In this document: positions 5,157 through 12,433 of the stretch, piece after piece
Numbering within the stretch: the stretch's first letter is position 1
Layout: the number at the start of each line of letters is the position of its first letter
Source of the DNA: a virus
Direction: 5' to 3' (one strand)
DNA length: 23,544 nt
IMG/VR virus record: IMGVR_UViG_3300027848_000096
Location: 1 to 23,544 of that record
Made by a program: the position numbers and the translations under genes
The notes under the pieces: generated by a model
Told to the model about the DNA's origin: nothing
Database searches by the model: none
What the model saw: the letters and a program-made list of their open reading frames with translations, nothing else

Positions 5157-6383
5157 ATGCAGAACAAAACTGAATATAGGAAACTTTCAGACCTCAAAAA
5201 GCTACCAAACAACCCTAGGACAATTAAGACAGATTCGTTCGAGAAGCTTTGCGAATCGTTGAAGAACAGCCCCGACTACTTTGAGGCGCGCCCGTTGATA
5301 CTTTCAGACCGCACGGGTGAACTGATTGTGATTGCAGGAAACCAACGCTATGAAGCCGCAAATGCAAACGGGTCGAAGGAAGCGCCGACCTACCTGTTGA
5401 GCGGATTGACCGAAGAAAGGGAACGCGAGATAATTATTCGTGACAATGTTAACAATGGAACTTGGGACTGGAACATTATAGCGAATGAGTGGGATGCCGA
5501 ACAGGTTGCGGAGTGGGGCTTGGAGATTCCTGACTTTAACACCGAGACATTAGAGGCAGAGGAAGATGACTTTGATACAACACCGCCAGAGATACCGATA
5601 ACAGTTTTAGGAGACCTTTACGAGATTGGGGAGCATCGTTTGTTGTGTGGGGATAGTACTTGTAGTGACACGGTTGCAAAGTTAATGAATGGAGAGAAAG
5701 CGGACATGGTGTTTACCGACCCGCCTTATAATTTAGGAGAAATAATTAAAGGGGATGCTTTTATTACTGAAAACAAAAGGAAAATAGAGCAGCAAAGTTG
5801 GGATAAAGGGTTTAACGTAAAGGATTCTGTTTTAATTGCAGACCTGTTTACAAAGAAAGATTCTTCATGCTATTTTTTTACAAGCCAATACTTATTTGGT
5901 GATATTGTTGAAGTAGCAAAAACATTTTCCGAAATGGTTCAGTTTTGCGTGTGGATTAAAAACAATCCACAGCCAAATATGGGAAAACGATACTATACTC
6001 AAAGCGTTGAACTATGTGTTTTTTTCACAAAAGGGAAGCACGTTTTTAATTTTACAGAACAGGGGCATGAGTATAATTTTTGGAATATAAATAAAGAAAA
6101 ACATACTACAGAACACCCAACCGAAAAGCCAGTAAACGTATCAAGCCACGCAATAATAAAATCAAGTCATGTAAGCGCTTTAATACTTGACTTATTTTTC
6201 GGCTCAGGCTCAACAATGGTAGCATCACACCAATTAAAGCGAAAATGTTACGGCATGGAATTAGACCCAAAGTACTGCGATGTAATTGTAAACCGAATGA
6301 GAAAGCTCGACCCGACCCTAGTGATTAAACGCAACGGGGAGGTGGTAATTGAAACAGACGAACAACAGGTGAATAACAGGTAG
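5157..6383 (+). CDS. ParB-like domain fused to a beta-class DNA methyltransferase
   Basis: The 408-aa protein begins with a ParB/sulfiredoxin-like domain (about residues 8-110: SDLKKLPNNPRTI, then VIAGNQRYEAANANG near 58-72). A DNA methyltransferase follows (about 145-400) with DPPY at 188-191 and the AdoMet-binding FGSGST at 348-353. DPPY before FGSGS is the order of beta-class enzymes and DPPY favours N6-adenine methylation. Phage fusions of this kind probably methylate phage DNA to resist host restriction. No restriction endonuclease gene lies beside it. The part between the two motifs (about 5740-6180, the target-recognition region) is about 32% GC by hand count, against about 50% on the 5' side, which suggests exchange of that segment. 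The start is the ATG after TAACTTTG. Confidence 0.92.
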   Translation: MQNKTEYRKLSDLKKLPNNPRTIKTDSFEKLCESLKNSPDYFEARPLILSDRTGELIVIAGNQRYEAANANGSKEAPTYLLSGLTEEREREIIIRDNVNNGTWDWNIIANEWDAEQVAEWGLEIPDFNTETLEAEEDDFDTTPPEIPITVLGDLYEIGEHRLLCGDSTCSDTVAKLMNGEKADMVFTDPPYNLGEIIKGDAFITENKRKIEQQSWDKGFNVKDSVLIADLFTKKDSSCYFFTSQYLFGDIVEVAKTFSEMVQFCVWIKNNPQPNMGKRYYTQSVELCVFFTKGKHVFNFTEQGHEYNFWNINKEKHTTEHPTEKPVNVSSHAIIKSSHVSALILDLFFGSGSTMVASHQLKRKCYGMELDPKYCDVIVNRMRKLDPTLVIKRNGEVVIETDEQQVNNR

Positions 6384-6384
6384 C

Positions 6385-6729
6385 ATGGCATTTCCAAACA
6401 AAGATACCCAATTCAAGAAAGGCGAAAGCGGCAATATGGGCGGCAGGCCGAAAGGAATACCCAATAGTTCCAAGCGATTAACCCGATTGTTGGAGTTAGT
6501 GCAGCGTAAAAAGAACCCAGTAACTGGCGAAGAGGAGGACTTTACTACCATTGAATTGATGGACATGGCTCAGATAGCAAAAGGATTGAAGGGAGACACA
6601 GTAGCCTATCGCGAGGTGTTGGATAGGTTAGAAGGCAGAGCCAAACAAGTGATTGATGCAACCGTTCGAGAGGCTTCACCGTTCAAGTCAATAGACCTAG
6701 ATGTTCCAAAAGACAACAGCACAGACTAA
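6385..6729 (+). CDS. Probable small terminase subunit (DUF5681-like)
   Basis: A 114-aa protein opening with a basic, glycine-rich motif (FKKGESGNMGGRPKG, residues 10-24) typical of DUF5681-type proteins, followed by helices (RLTRLLELVQRK, TVAYREVLDRLEGRAKQV). Such proteins commonly sit directly before the large terminase and are taken as the DNA-recognition subunit. Here it overlaps the large terminase by 29 nt, and it starts one base after the methyltransferase stop. The family match is clear, the terminase role rests on position. Confidence 0.75.
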   Translation: MAFPNKDTQFKKGESGNMGGRPKGIPNSSKRLTRLLELVQRKKNPVTGEEEDFTTIELMDMAQIAKGLKGDTVAYREVLDRLEGRAKQVIDATVREASPFKSIDLDVPKDNSTD

Positions 6730-7924
6730 AATAGCCGCCTTGCGTTCCCGATATAGGGTTGTGCAGGGCGGGACAAGTTCAAGCAAAACATTCTCAATCA
6801 TTCCGTTGCTGATTGCCTACGCGGTTCAAACACCAAAGGCAGAAATCTCCGTAGTATCGGAATCCGTGCCACACCTTCGCAGGGGTGTGATACGTGACTT
6901 CCTCAAGATAATGGAGGCAATCGGCAACGATGTCAGCACTAACTGGAACAAGACCAGTCTAACTTACAAGTTCAACAACGGCAGTTTTATTGAGTTCTTT
7001 TCGGCAGACCAACCCGACAAGGTGCGAGGTGCGAGGCGTGACGTTCTGTTTGTCAACGAGGCTAACAACATAGCGTGGGAAACCTTCCATCAATTAGCGG
7101 TACGGTCGCGCAAGTTCATCTACATCGACTACAACCCAACGCAAACATTTTGGGCACATACGGAGTTGATGGGTGATTCTGACACCGATAGCATCATTCT
7201 GACTTACGCGGACAACGAAGCGTTGGACTTGTCTATTATTCGTGAGATTGAAAAGGCACGGGATAAGGCGTTTAAAGACCCAACATTGCCGATTGACAAG
7301 CTATTCGCAGAAAGCAACATCATATCAACGTATTGGGCGAATTGGTGGAAGGTGTACGGTCTTGGAATGGTCGGTTCTTTGGATGGTGTTATCTTTTCGG
7401 ATTGGTCTATCATTGATGAGTTGCCAAAGGATGCGAAGTTGGTGGGCGCGGGGATTGACTTCGGCTACACTAACGACCCGACCGCTATCAGTTGCGCTTA
7501 CGAGTACAACGGTATGCGAATATGGGATGAAGTGGCATACGAGAAAGGGCTACTCAATTCAGATATTGCAAATCGCCTGACAGCATACGGGCTAAACAAG
7601 CAGACGAATATCTATGCGGATAGTGCCGAGCCGAAATCAATACAGGAGATTAATAACATAGGGTTCAACATTAAGCCCGTAAGCAAAGGCGCGGATTCAA
7701 TCAGCTACGGTATTGGCATCATGCAGGAGAACCACTTTCAGGTCACGGCACGAAGCGTTAATGCTATTAAAGAACTAAGGGCGTATTGCTGGGACACGGA
7801 CAAGACGGGCAAATCATTGAACAAACCGATTGATAACTGGAATCATTGGATTGATGCAGCGCGGTATTTAGAAATGATGCTTAAATTGAAGCCCAAATTT
7901 AAACCAATGCAAATCAAATTTTAA
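6701..7924 (+). CDS. terL: Terminase large subunit
   Basis: This 407-aa packaging motor has an N-terminal ATPase with Walker A GGTSSSKT (23-30) and Walker B VLFVNEANN (about 112-120). The C-terminal RNase H-like nuclease has GAGIDFGYTNDPTAI (about 249-263, metal-binding Asp), IYADSAEP (about 303-310) and a terminal WIDAARY helix with the third acidic residue. Length and motifs fit the Terminase_3/PBSX-like group. It pumps DNA into the prohead and cuts the concatemer. The start at 6701 overlaps the small subunit by 29 nt and is needed for a complete Walker A region. Unusually, the portal and capsid genes lie 14 kb downstream rather than next to it. Confidence 0.95.
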   Translation: MFQKTTAQTKIAALRSRYRVVQGGTSSSKTFSIIPLLIAYAVQTPKAEISVVSESVPHLRRGVIRDFLKIMEAIGNDVSTNWNKTSLTYKFNNGSFIEFFSADQPDKVRGARRDVLFVNEANNIAWETFHQLAVRSRKFIYIDYNPTQTFWAHTELMGDSDTDSIILTYADNEALDLSIIREIEKARDKAFKDPTLPIDKLFAESNIISTYWANWWKVYGLGMVGSLDGVIFSDWSIIDELPKDAKLVGAGIDFGYTNDPTAISCAYEYNGMRIWDEVAYEKGLLNSDIANRLTAYGLNKQTNIYADSAEPKSIQEINNIGFNIKPVSKGADSISYGIGIMQENHFQVTARSVNAIKELRAYCWDTDKTGKSLNKPIDNWNHWIDAARYLEMMLKLKPKFKPMQIKF

Positions 7925-7928
7925 CAAC

Positions 7929-8189
7929 ATGAAAAAGCTACTACTAATTATAGCCGTTGCGCTAATCAGCTGCGACAAAGAAATCTGCAGCACTTGTGCG
8001 GAGACCATCGTAACCAACCACACCGAGCCAATATACGGCAGGGTCACGAATGAGACCGAGGTACGAAAGTACACGCTATGCGAACAGGCAGACGTTGACG
8101 CGGTTGACGGGCAGGTAATCATAGGGCAGCGCGTGTACACTTCAAACGGGCGAACCTTTCAAGTGACCAAAACGACTAATTGTAATTAA
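7929..8189 (+). CDS. Small lipoprotein, 86 aa
   Basis: The protein begins MKKLLLIIAVALISCDKE: a basic start, a hydrophobic core and an LISC lipobox with the acylated cysteine at residue 15. A signal peptidase II cut would leave a 72-aa lipidated domain with a CSTC pair near its start and a cysteine near its C-terminus. It is thus expected in the envelope. It lies between the large terminase and the tail genes, 4 nt after the terminase stop. Lipoproteins encoded among phage late genes are often superinfection-exclusion or receptor-masking proteins, or outer-membrane spanin subunits. Sequence alone does not choose between these. Confidence 0.8.
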   Translation: MKKLLLIIAVALISCDKEICSTCAETIVTNHTEPIYGRVTNETEVRKYTLCEQADVDAVDGQVIIGQRVYTSNGRTFQVTKTTNCN

Positions 8190-8194
8190 GCAAC

Positions 8195-8434
8195 ATGGAA
8201 AACACGAAGCCATTGTATTACGATGATTTGATGAAGGAATGGCAAAAAGGCGGTTGCTTTTATGGCGAGGAATCATCAGACCCCAAAGCAATAGCAGCTA
8301 AGGTAGCGCTGCTTTTTGACCCATTGTTAGCCACACAAGAGGAGGCAATCTTTGTTTCGGGGTTTTTGGAGTGCGCAAAGCTGATGGATTATAGCCTTAC
8401 AGCCGCTTTAAAAACAGCCATAACAAACGACTAA
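8195..8434 (+). CDS. Hypothetical protein, 79 aa, ending at an in-frame stop before the 8435 gene
   Basis: A short acidic helical protein (MENTKPLYYDDLMKEWQKGG, later AIFVSGFLECAKLMDYSLTA). It ends ALKTAITND-stop, and the next gene starts in the same reading frame directly after the TAA with KTAITIND. A read-through product would be about 318 aa. No family is recognised. The position before a possible tail-assembly gene suggests a role in tail building. Start ATG at 8195 is 5 nt after the lipoprotein stop. Confidence 0.75.
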   Translation: MENTKPLYYDDLMKEWQKGGCFYGEESSDPKAIAAKVALLFDPLLATQEEAIFVSGFLECAKLMDYSLTAALKTAITND

Positions 8435-8461
8435 TTGAAAACAGCAATTACAATTAACGAC
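8408..8461 (+). repeat. Imperfect tandem duplication at a gene junction
   Basis: TTAAAAACAGCCATAACAAA-CGAC (8408-8431) and TTGAAAACAGCAATTACAAT-TAACGAC (8435-8461) are near copies on both sides of the TAA stop. They encode LKTAITND and (L)KTAITIND in the same frame. Confidence 0.7.
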
Positions 8462-9151
8462 CAACCCGTTCACGTTCCTGCATCGTGGAGCGAGGTGACA
8501 TTCGGGCAATTCTTGGCCATGAAGGAAGCCACAACGGATGCCGAATTGATGGCGGTTTTTACGGGGTTTCCTTTGGCAGTTTGCGAGCAGATTAGCCCTG
8601 ACAAGTTGGCAATCATATTGCAGCCCTCCACAATGATGGGTGAGCCTGAATTTTCAGACGTGGTTCAGATATTTGGTAAAGACGCGCCTGGCGCAATTGG
8701 CCAATTGGAATATGCTCGAAAGGTGAACTGCGATGCTATGCACCGTGACAATGATAGTGAACAGTATATCGGGCGAATGGTTGCTATCTATTGCGCGGAC
8801 GGCATAGAAGACGAAGACATTGAGGCTGCCTACGCGGAGGTTCTAACCCTGCCGTTTACGTCTGTCATATCGGCAGGTAGGATAATATCGAACCAGTTGA
8901 TTGAGATGCAAAAGGGCGAAGAAACAATCCAAGCACCTGAGTATGAAAGCGAAGAGTTTAGCGCGGGTATTGGAGACTTCAAGAAGTACGGAGTGGTCGG
9001 ATTGGTTAGAGGTATTGCGTTGCGCTGGCATATCACAAAGGAGGACGTGTTCAGGTGGTCGTATAATTCCGTAATTTTGGAGTTGAGATATAGCGCGGAT
9101 GAGAACGCATATCAAAGGAGATTGAACAAGCTATTGAGTAGGAAGAAATGA
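8435..9151 (+). CDS. Probable tail-module protein with TTG start, 238 aa
   Basis: The frame begins with TTG immediately after the stop of the preceding gene. The first in-frame ATG (8519) would remove a segment (VHVPASWSEVTFGQFLAMKE) that looks like the conserved start of a Bacteroidota phage family, so TTG initiation, or read-through of the upstream stop, is favoured. The rest is helical and acidic, with ADGIEDEDIEAAYAEV in the middle and RRLNKLLSRKK at the C-terminus. Size and place at the start of the tail genes fit a tail assembly chaperone or related factor, but the homology is not secure. It overlaps the next small ORF by ATGA. Confidence 0.75.
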   Translation: MKTAITINDQPVHVPASWSEVTFGQFLAMKEATTDAELMAVFTGFPLAVCEQISPDKLAIILQPSTMMGEPEFSDVVQIFGKDAPGAIGQLEYARKVNCDAMHRDNDSEQYIGRMVAIYCADGIEDEDIEAAYAEVLTLPFTSVISAGRIISNQLIEMQKGEETIQAPEYESEEFSAGIGDFKKYGVVGLVRGIALRWHITKEDVFRWSYNSVILELRYSADENAYQRRLNKLLSRKK

Positions 9152-9243
9152 AACGTAATTGCCTTGCTATTGATGTTATCGTTGGGTTTATCGTAGGTAA
9201 TATACTGGCCACTTTAATTACCTACTTATTAAACATGTTGTGA
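9148..9243 (+). CDS. 31-aa membrane peptide
   Basis: A 31-codon frame starts at an ATGA overlap with the preceding gene and ends one base before the next ATG (9245). The sequence is a short polar start (MKRNCLAID) followed by one long hydrophobic segment (VIVGFIVGNILATLITYLL), so a single-pass membrane peptide. The exact filling of the gap and the coupled starts argue for translation. A holin-like or purely coupling role is possible, no family recognised. Confidence 0.6.
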   Translation: MKRNCLAIDVIVGFIVGNILATLITYLLNML

Positions 9244-9244
9244 A

Positions 9245-9697
9245 ATGAGCAGCATCATAAGCATTATCGAGGCGGTCGTTCTGGACTTAGTGCCAAAGCC
9301 TACCTTCATCTATGGCTTCAAATCGTGGGCTAATTTAGCCGCTGACGACAAGGCGTTTCCGATAGTGATATTGGTTGAACCGATTACCTCGGAGGACACG
9401 TTTAGCCAAGGCGGAACGGTTGACAGTAGCTACCCGATATTCATGTTGTTTCTCGACCGAACGGAGCTAGCGCACACACCGCAAGAACACCGCGTAAAAG
9501 TGGATGAGATGCGAGAGTTGAGACGGCAATTCGTCTTGAAATTGAAAATCGCCAAGAACCAACACAACGAACATATTTTTAAATCAATCACGGGGGTCAA
9601 AACCACGGACACATTTAACGAACTGGACGCAAATGCTTCGGGCGTTGGTCTTAACTTTACAGCGACACCACTAAACGGAGATTCAGTATGCACGTAA
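9245..9697 (+). CDS. Tail terminator-like protein (tentative)
   Basis: A 150-aa protein with an N-terminal helix (SSIISIIEAVVLDL), alternating strands (FPIVILVEPI, YPIFMLFLDRT), a basic helix (VKVDEMRELRRQFVLKLK) and C-terminal strands ending TGVKTTDTFNELDANASGVG. This order of helix-strands-helix-strands is like the small tail-completion or tail-terminator proteins of long-tailed phages. Together with the gp10-like protein at 10024 this supports a neck or tail-end role. No specific motif proves it. It overlaps the next gene by 10 nt. Confidence 0.7.
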   Translation: MSSIISIIEAVVLDLVPKPTFIYGFKSWANLAADDKAFPIVILVEPITSEDTFSQGGTVDSSYPIFMLFLDRTELAHTPQEHRVKVDEMRELRRQFVLKLKIAKNQHNEHIFKSITGVKTTDTFNELDANASGVGLNFTATPLNGDSVCT

Positions 9698-10023
9698 CAC
9701 ACTCAAAACAAGGCGGCAAAAGCCACAGGAAAACAACTAAGAAAATGTTTGGCACAACCAAGACCAAGGCGGTCGCGGAGGTAATGAATAACATTGCAGC
9801 GGAAGCAAAGAAGATTGAAATGAACGCGGTTACGCAAATTCTTGAACTACACATCGGCAGAAAGCTGACATTCCAGGACATTCCAAAAGTGGATCGTGTG
9901 GCAAATGAGTTCGGTTATGTGTTGGTTTATGACGGTAAACGGCTGGGAGATATTACACGACATAACCACACCGACCACAAGTCTGAATCGAATTACAAAG
10001 TAACCTTTACGCCTTACGAATAG
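9688..10023 (+). CDS. Basic hypothetical protein, 111 aa
   Basis: The N-terminus is strongly basic (MHVTHSKQGGKSHRKTTKKM), then a helix (AVAEVMNNIAAEAKKIEMNA), and a small C-terminal domain with HIGRKLTFQDIPKVDRVANE and GYVLVYDGKRLG. The basic head may contact nucleic acid or a negatively charged virion surface. It overlaps the tail terminator-like gene by 10 nt and is directly followed by the gp10-like gene. The setting suggests a head-tail joining or tail-completion job, but the family is not recognised. Confidence 0.7.
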   Translation: MHVTHSKQGGKSHRKTTKKMFGTTKTKAVAEVMNNIAAEAKKIEMNAVTQILELHIGRKLTFQDIPKVDRVANEFGYVLVYDGKRLGDITRHNHTDHKSESNYKVTFTPYE

Positions 10024-10491
10024 ATGGGTATCCAGCAAGACCTTTTGCAGAAACTTGGCGAAACGCTTGTGATGAAATTCAGAGCGAGCATTGAGCCCGT
10101 GAAAGCATCGGGGCGAACGGCTGAATCGATTCACGCGGTTGCAACTGACACTACTCTTGAGGTGCTGGCACATCGCAGCATCGGTTCATTAGAGTACGGA
10201 CGTAAGCCCACAAGTTCGGGCGCGACAAAAGGCAACCCTTCACTATACGAACAGATATTGGACTGGATGCAATACAGAAGCGTATTTGCAGGGTTGAAAG
10301 GCAACGAAAGAAAAAGCGTTGCGTACGCCATTACAAAGAAGATACATGAGAAAGGTTGGCAGTCTCGATTGAATAAGCCGTTGCAAGGCGTGGCGGACAG
10401 TTTAAACTATGACGTACTTTTACGGGAAGTAATTGCGTATCAAGTGACGGTTTACGAAAGCGAGATAATCAAAGAACTAAAGGCATTGTAA
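10024..10491 (+). CDS. HK97 gp10-like tail completion protein
   Basis: The 155-aa protein has the signature of the HK97 gp10-like/virion morphogenesis group: an N-terminal amphipathic helix (LLQKLGETLVMKFRASI), SGRTAESI, the central LEYGRKP, and a C-terminal AYAITKKIHEKGWQSR block. These proteins join or complete the tail in siphoviruses. It starts directly after the previous stop and overlaps the membrane protein gene by one base. Function is from family resemblance read by eye, so moderately sure. Confidence 0.8.
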   Translation: MGIQQDLLQKLGETLVMKFRASIEPVKASGRTAESIHAVATDTTLEVLAHRSIGSLEYGRKPTSSGATKGNPSLYEQILDWMQYRSVFAGLKGNERKSVAYAITKKIHEKGWQSRLNKPLQGVADSLNYDVLLREVIAYQVTVYESEIIKELKAL

Positions 10492-10700
10492 TGACATATC
10501 TATACGTAGTTGGGGCTGTAGTTTTCGTGTTGGCTTGGGCGTGGTTTCTTTACGGTTTGCATTTAGCCCATAAAGTATTTATTGGCAATCTGATGTATAA
10601 GAGGAAAAAAGAAATTGAAAGACTGGGTGAACTAAAAGAGCAGATAAAGTCATTGGAGTACAGACAGAAAGTTTTGCGTGCATTAGAAAGACTACAGTAA
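10491..10700 (+). CDS. Membrane-anchored coiled-coil peptide, 69 aa
   Basis: An N-terminal membrane segment (residues about 4-25, YVVGAVVFVLAWAWFLYGL) is followed by a basic, heptad-like helix (KRKKEIERLGELKEQIKSLE). This architecture, one membrane anchor plus a coiled coil, is that of an inner-membrane spanin or of a small holin-like accessory, and the lipoprotein at 7929 could be an outer partner. Neither role is proven. The gene lies inside the tail module (TAATG overlap with the gp10-like gene), an odd place for lysis genes. Confidence 0.75.
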   Translation: MTYLYVVGAVVFVLAWAWFLYGLHLAHKVFIGNLMYKRKKEIERLGELKEQIKSLEYRQKVLRALERLQ

Positions 10701-10701
10701 C

Positions 10702-10908
10702 ATGGAAAAGAACACTAAGGAATCAAAGATAAACGTAGAGGTTGAAAGCTTAAGCAAGATTGCTTTGTTTCTGGAGGGCGTTAAGCTTGGCAGGGGCGGT
10801 GATATTCAGCCTTTAGGAACTTACGACCTTGAGCAACTTTGGAACGCTGTAAAGTTTTTGCAGGGCGGATCTATGTATGAGTGCAAGGAATTTGATGCAA
10901 AAAGATGA
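10702..10908 (+). CDS. Hypothetical protein, 68 aa
   Basis: A small soluble protein (MEKNTKESKINVEVESLSKI, then ALFLEGVKLGRGGDI and LEQLWNAVKFLQGG). One base follows the stop of the coiled-coil peptide before its ATG, and it overlaps the next gene by ATGA. The helix-loop-helix look gives no function. Its place before the large tail protein suggests a small virion or assembly factor. Confidence 0.7.
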   Translation: MEKNTKESKINVEVESLSKIALFLEGVKLGRGGDIQPLGTYDLEQLWNAVKFLQGGSMYECKEFDAKR

Positions 10909-11999
10909 GTTTCCTGATAACCCGAAGACCCGAGAAGCAATTCAGTCCGTCAATCAAGATGAGCCGATGGACGGCACTCGGCAACCCGTATTTGTTCGAG
11001 TTTATCCGTAGCGACTTTGCCGTCAACAATACCCTGATAAGGGTAGCGTATAGCACAACACGTCCGACCGTCTGGATAAACGCAGACCCCGTTGAGGTTG
11101 CGTTGCTGATATATCCAGGGGATCAAATCTACTTAAACAGCGGAGCGTACAACGGTGTCTATACCGTGTTTTCTGTAACTGGCGTGTACGTGGTAATTGA
11201 TACACCCCACATTGGAAACGGTGGCGCAGGACGGCTTAACGCAACGCAGCGATTGACGAACTTCAAAGCTTATGTAAAAGTTTACAACGCCATTACCAAC
11301 GTGTTGATTGACACCTTATACCCAAAGCCCGACAGCACAGGTTTGCTGACTTTTGACGTGTCGGGAGTTATTCAGTCAACCGTTAAGACGGAGGCAACAA
11401 TCGGACAGACGGTAATCAATAAAGCTAACAAAGGAATATCGGGCAGCTTCAAAATCGGTTACGGAGCAACCTACACGGTGGTGTTTCCTGCATTCTCATA
11501 CGTTGTCACTATTCCCGAAATTCCGAGTTCTCCAGTAGGCAATACCCAAATATACTATTGGCTTGCAGGCGCACGGCAAATAGAAGGAAACATGCCATTG
11601 AGTATAAACGGGAATGGTCAAAACCTAAAGGAATACGTGCCAAAAGAATTGGTTGGCTCAGCGGCTAAGTTTCTGACCATGTTTGAGCGACCTACCTATT
11701 TTGAGGGGTTTCCGTTTCTGCTATCGTTTATCTACGATGAGGACTTTGATTCGGTCTATCTCGAAAGGCATCAACAAGACGTTGACGTTAACGGTACAAG
11801 CGTAGGGGCGGAGACTGATGACACGCTACTTATTTCAGAAAGAAAGTACGTCAACCAAATGAAGATACGAGCGTTGAACGCTGGGGCTGATGGCTTTGAT
11901 GTTTGGATTGAAACGGGCGGCGTCGTTACGAATGGATATGTTACCGTTGGTTCAATTCCGAAGCACGGAGCAAACGAATACTCAGCACCTTGGCCATGA
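10905..11999 (+). CDS. Large beta-rich distal tail protein, 364 aa
   Basis: A beta-rich protein with many Thr/Val/Tyr-containing strands, for example FKAYVKVYNAITNVLIDTLY and STGLLTFDVSGVIQSTV. This pattern is typical of Bacteroidota phage tail or baseplate proteins in which a ~500-aa chain ends with an L-x-W-x-N-x-LGG-x-DSW-x-F motif. Here that motif lies in the separate next gene, so the two look like a split version of one protein. It has no signal peptide and is probably a virion component near the tail tip. The next gene starts by an ATGA overlap, so the two should be made in similar amounts. Confidence 0.75.
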   Translation: MSFLITRRPEKQFSPSIKMSRWTALGNPYLFEFIRSDFAVNNTLIRVAYSTTRPTVWINADPVEVALLIYPGDQIYLNSGAYNGVYTVFSVTGVYVVIDTPHIGNGGAGRLNATQRLTNFKAYVKVYNAITNVLIDTLYPKPDSTGLLTFDVSGVIQSTVKTEATIGQTVINKANKGISGSFKIGYGATYTVVFPAFSYVVTIPEIPSSPVGNTQIYYWLAGARQIEGNMPLSINGNGQNLKEYVPKELVGSAAKFLTMFERPTYFEGFPFLLSFIYDEDFDSVYLERHQQDVDVNGTSVGAETDDTLLISERKYVNQMKIRALNAGADGFDVWIETGGVVTNGYVTVGSIPKHGANEYSAPWP

Positions 12000-12433
12000 T
12001 AGTGACGGAAGTTTTAAGAGTTGATTATGTTGGTTGCGAACCGCAAAGCCCGATGCAGCTGGTCTGGCACAACTCACTTGGTGGCGTTGATTCGTGGGTA
12101 TTCTCAAGACGTCAAGAGTATTCCCTAGATGTTCGTAATGAAGACACTTTTGAGCCGATAATCAACTACCTTCAGTTGGCAAATGGGTTGCAGCGTGTTT
12201 TAAAAAAGGATGCGTTTATGGTAATCAAACTCGGTTACGAAGGATTGAACGCGCAACAGGTAATAGGCATAAAAGAGGTTTTGATTAGCCCACTTGTTTA
12301 CCTTGTCGATGGGGCAACTCAATTGGTGGTTGTTGTCAAGGACGGCACGTTTAAGCTGCGAGACACGGGCGAAAGCAAGTTTGCTTTGGAGTTTGAAATC
12401 GTGATGCCTAAACTATTCACAGTCTCGTTGTGA
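11996..12433 (+). CDS. Tail protein with LGG-x-DSW-x-F motif, 145 aa
   Basis: The motif MQLVWHNSLGGVDSWVFSRR (about residues 20-39) matches the C-terminal part of larger Bacteroidota phage tail proteins. The remaining ~105 residues form beta strands (VIGIKEVLISPLVYLVDGAT and VVVVKDGTFKLRD). The start ATG overlaps the stop of the preceding gene (ATGA), though the frame is open back to a TTG at 11990. The stop overlaps the GTG start of the next gene. It likely associates with the 364-aa product in the tail tip. Confidence 0.75.
   Translation: MIVTEVLRVDYVGCEPQSPMQLVWHNSLGGVDSWVFSRRQEYSLDVRNEDTFEPIINYLQLANGLQRVLKKDAFMVIKLGYEGLNAQQVIGIKEVLISPLVYLVDGATQLVVVVKDGTFKLRDTGESKFALEFEIVMPKLFTVSL

Noticed and set aside
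7242-7580. Plus-strand 112-aa frame inside the large terminase gene
   Set aside because: It overlaps the catalytic parts of the terminase in another frame, and its Arg/Trp/Ser-rich product resembles nothing known.
9121-9160. Programmed frameshift at the end of the 8435 gene, as in lambda G/GT
   Set aside because: There is no slippery heptamer (AAGAAATGAAACG), and the downstream frame codes only for a short membrane peptide rather than a chaperone extension.
11988-12000. Programmed -1 frameshift joining the two tail genes
   Set aside because: The junction CCTTGGCCATGATAG has no slippery site. A simple ATGA restart explains it.
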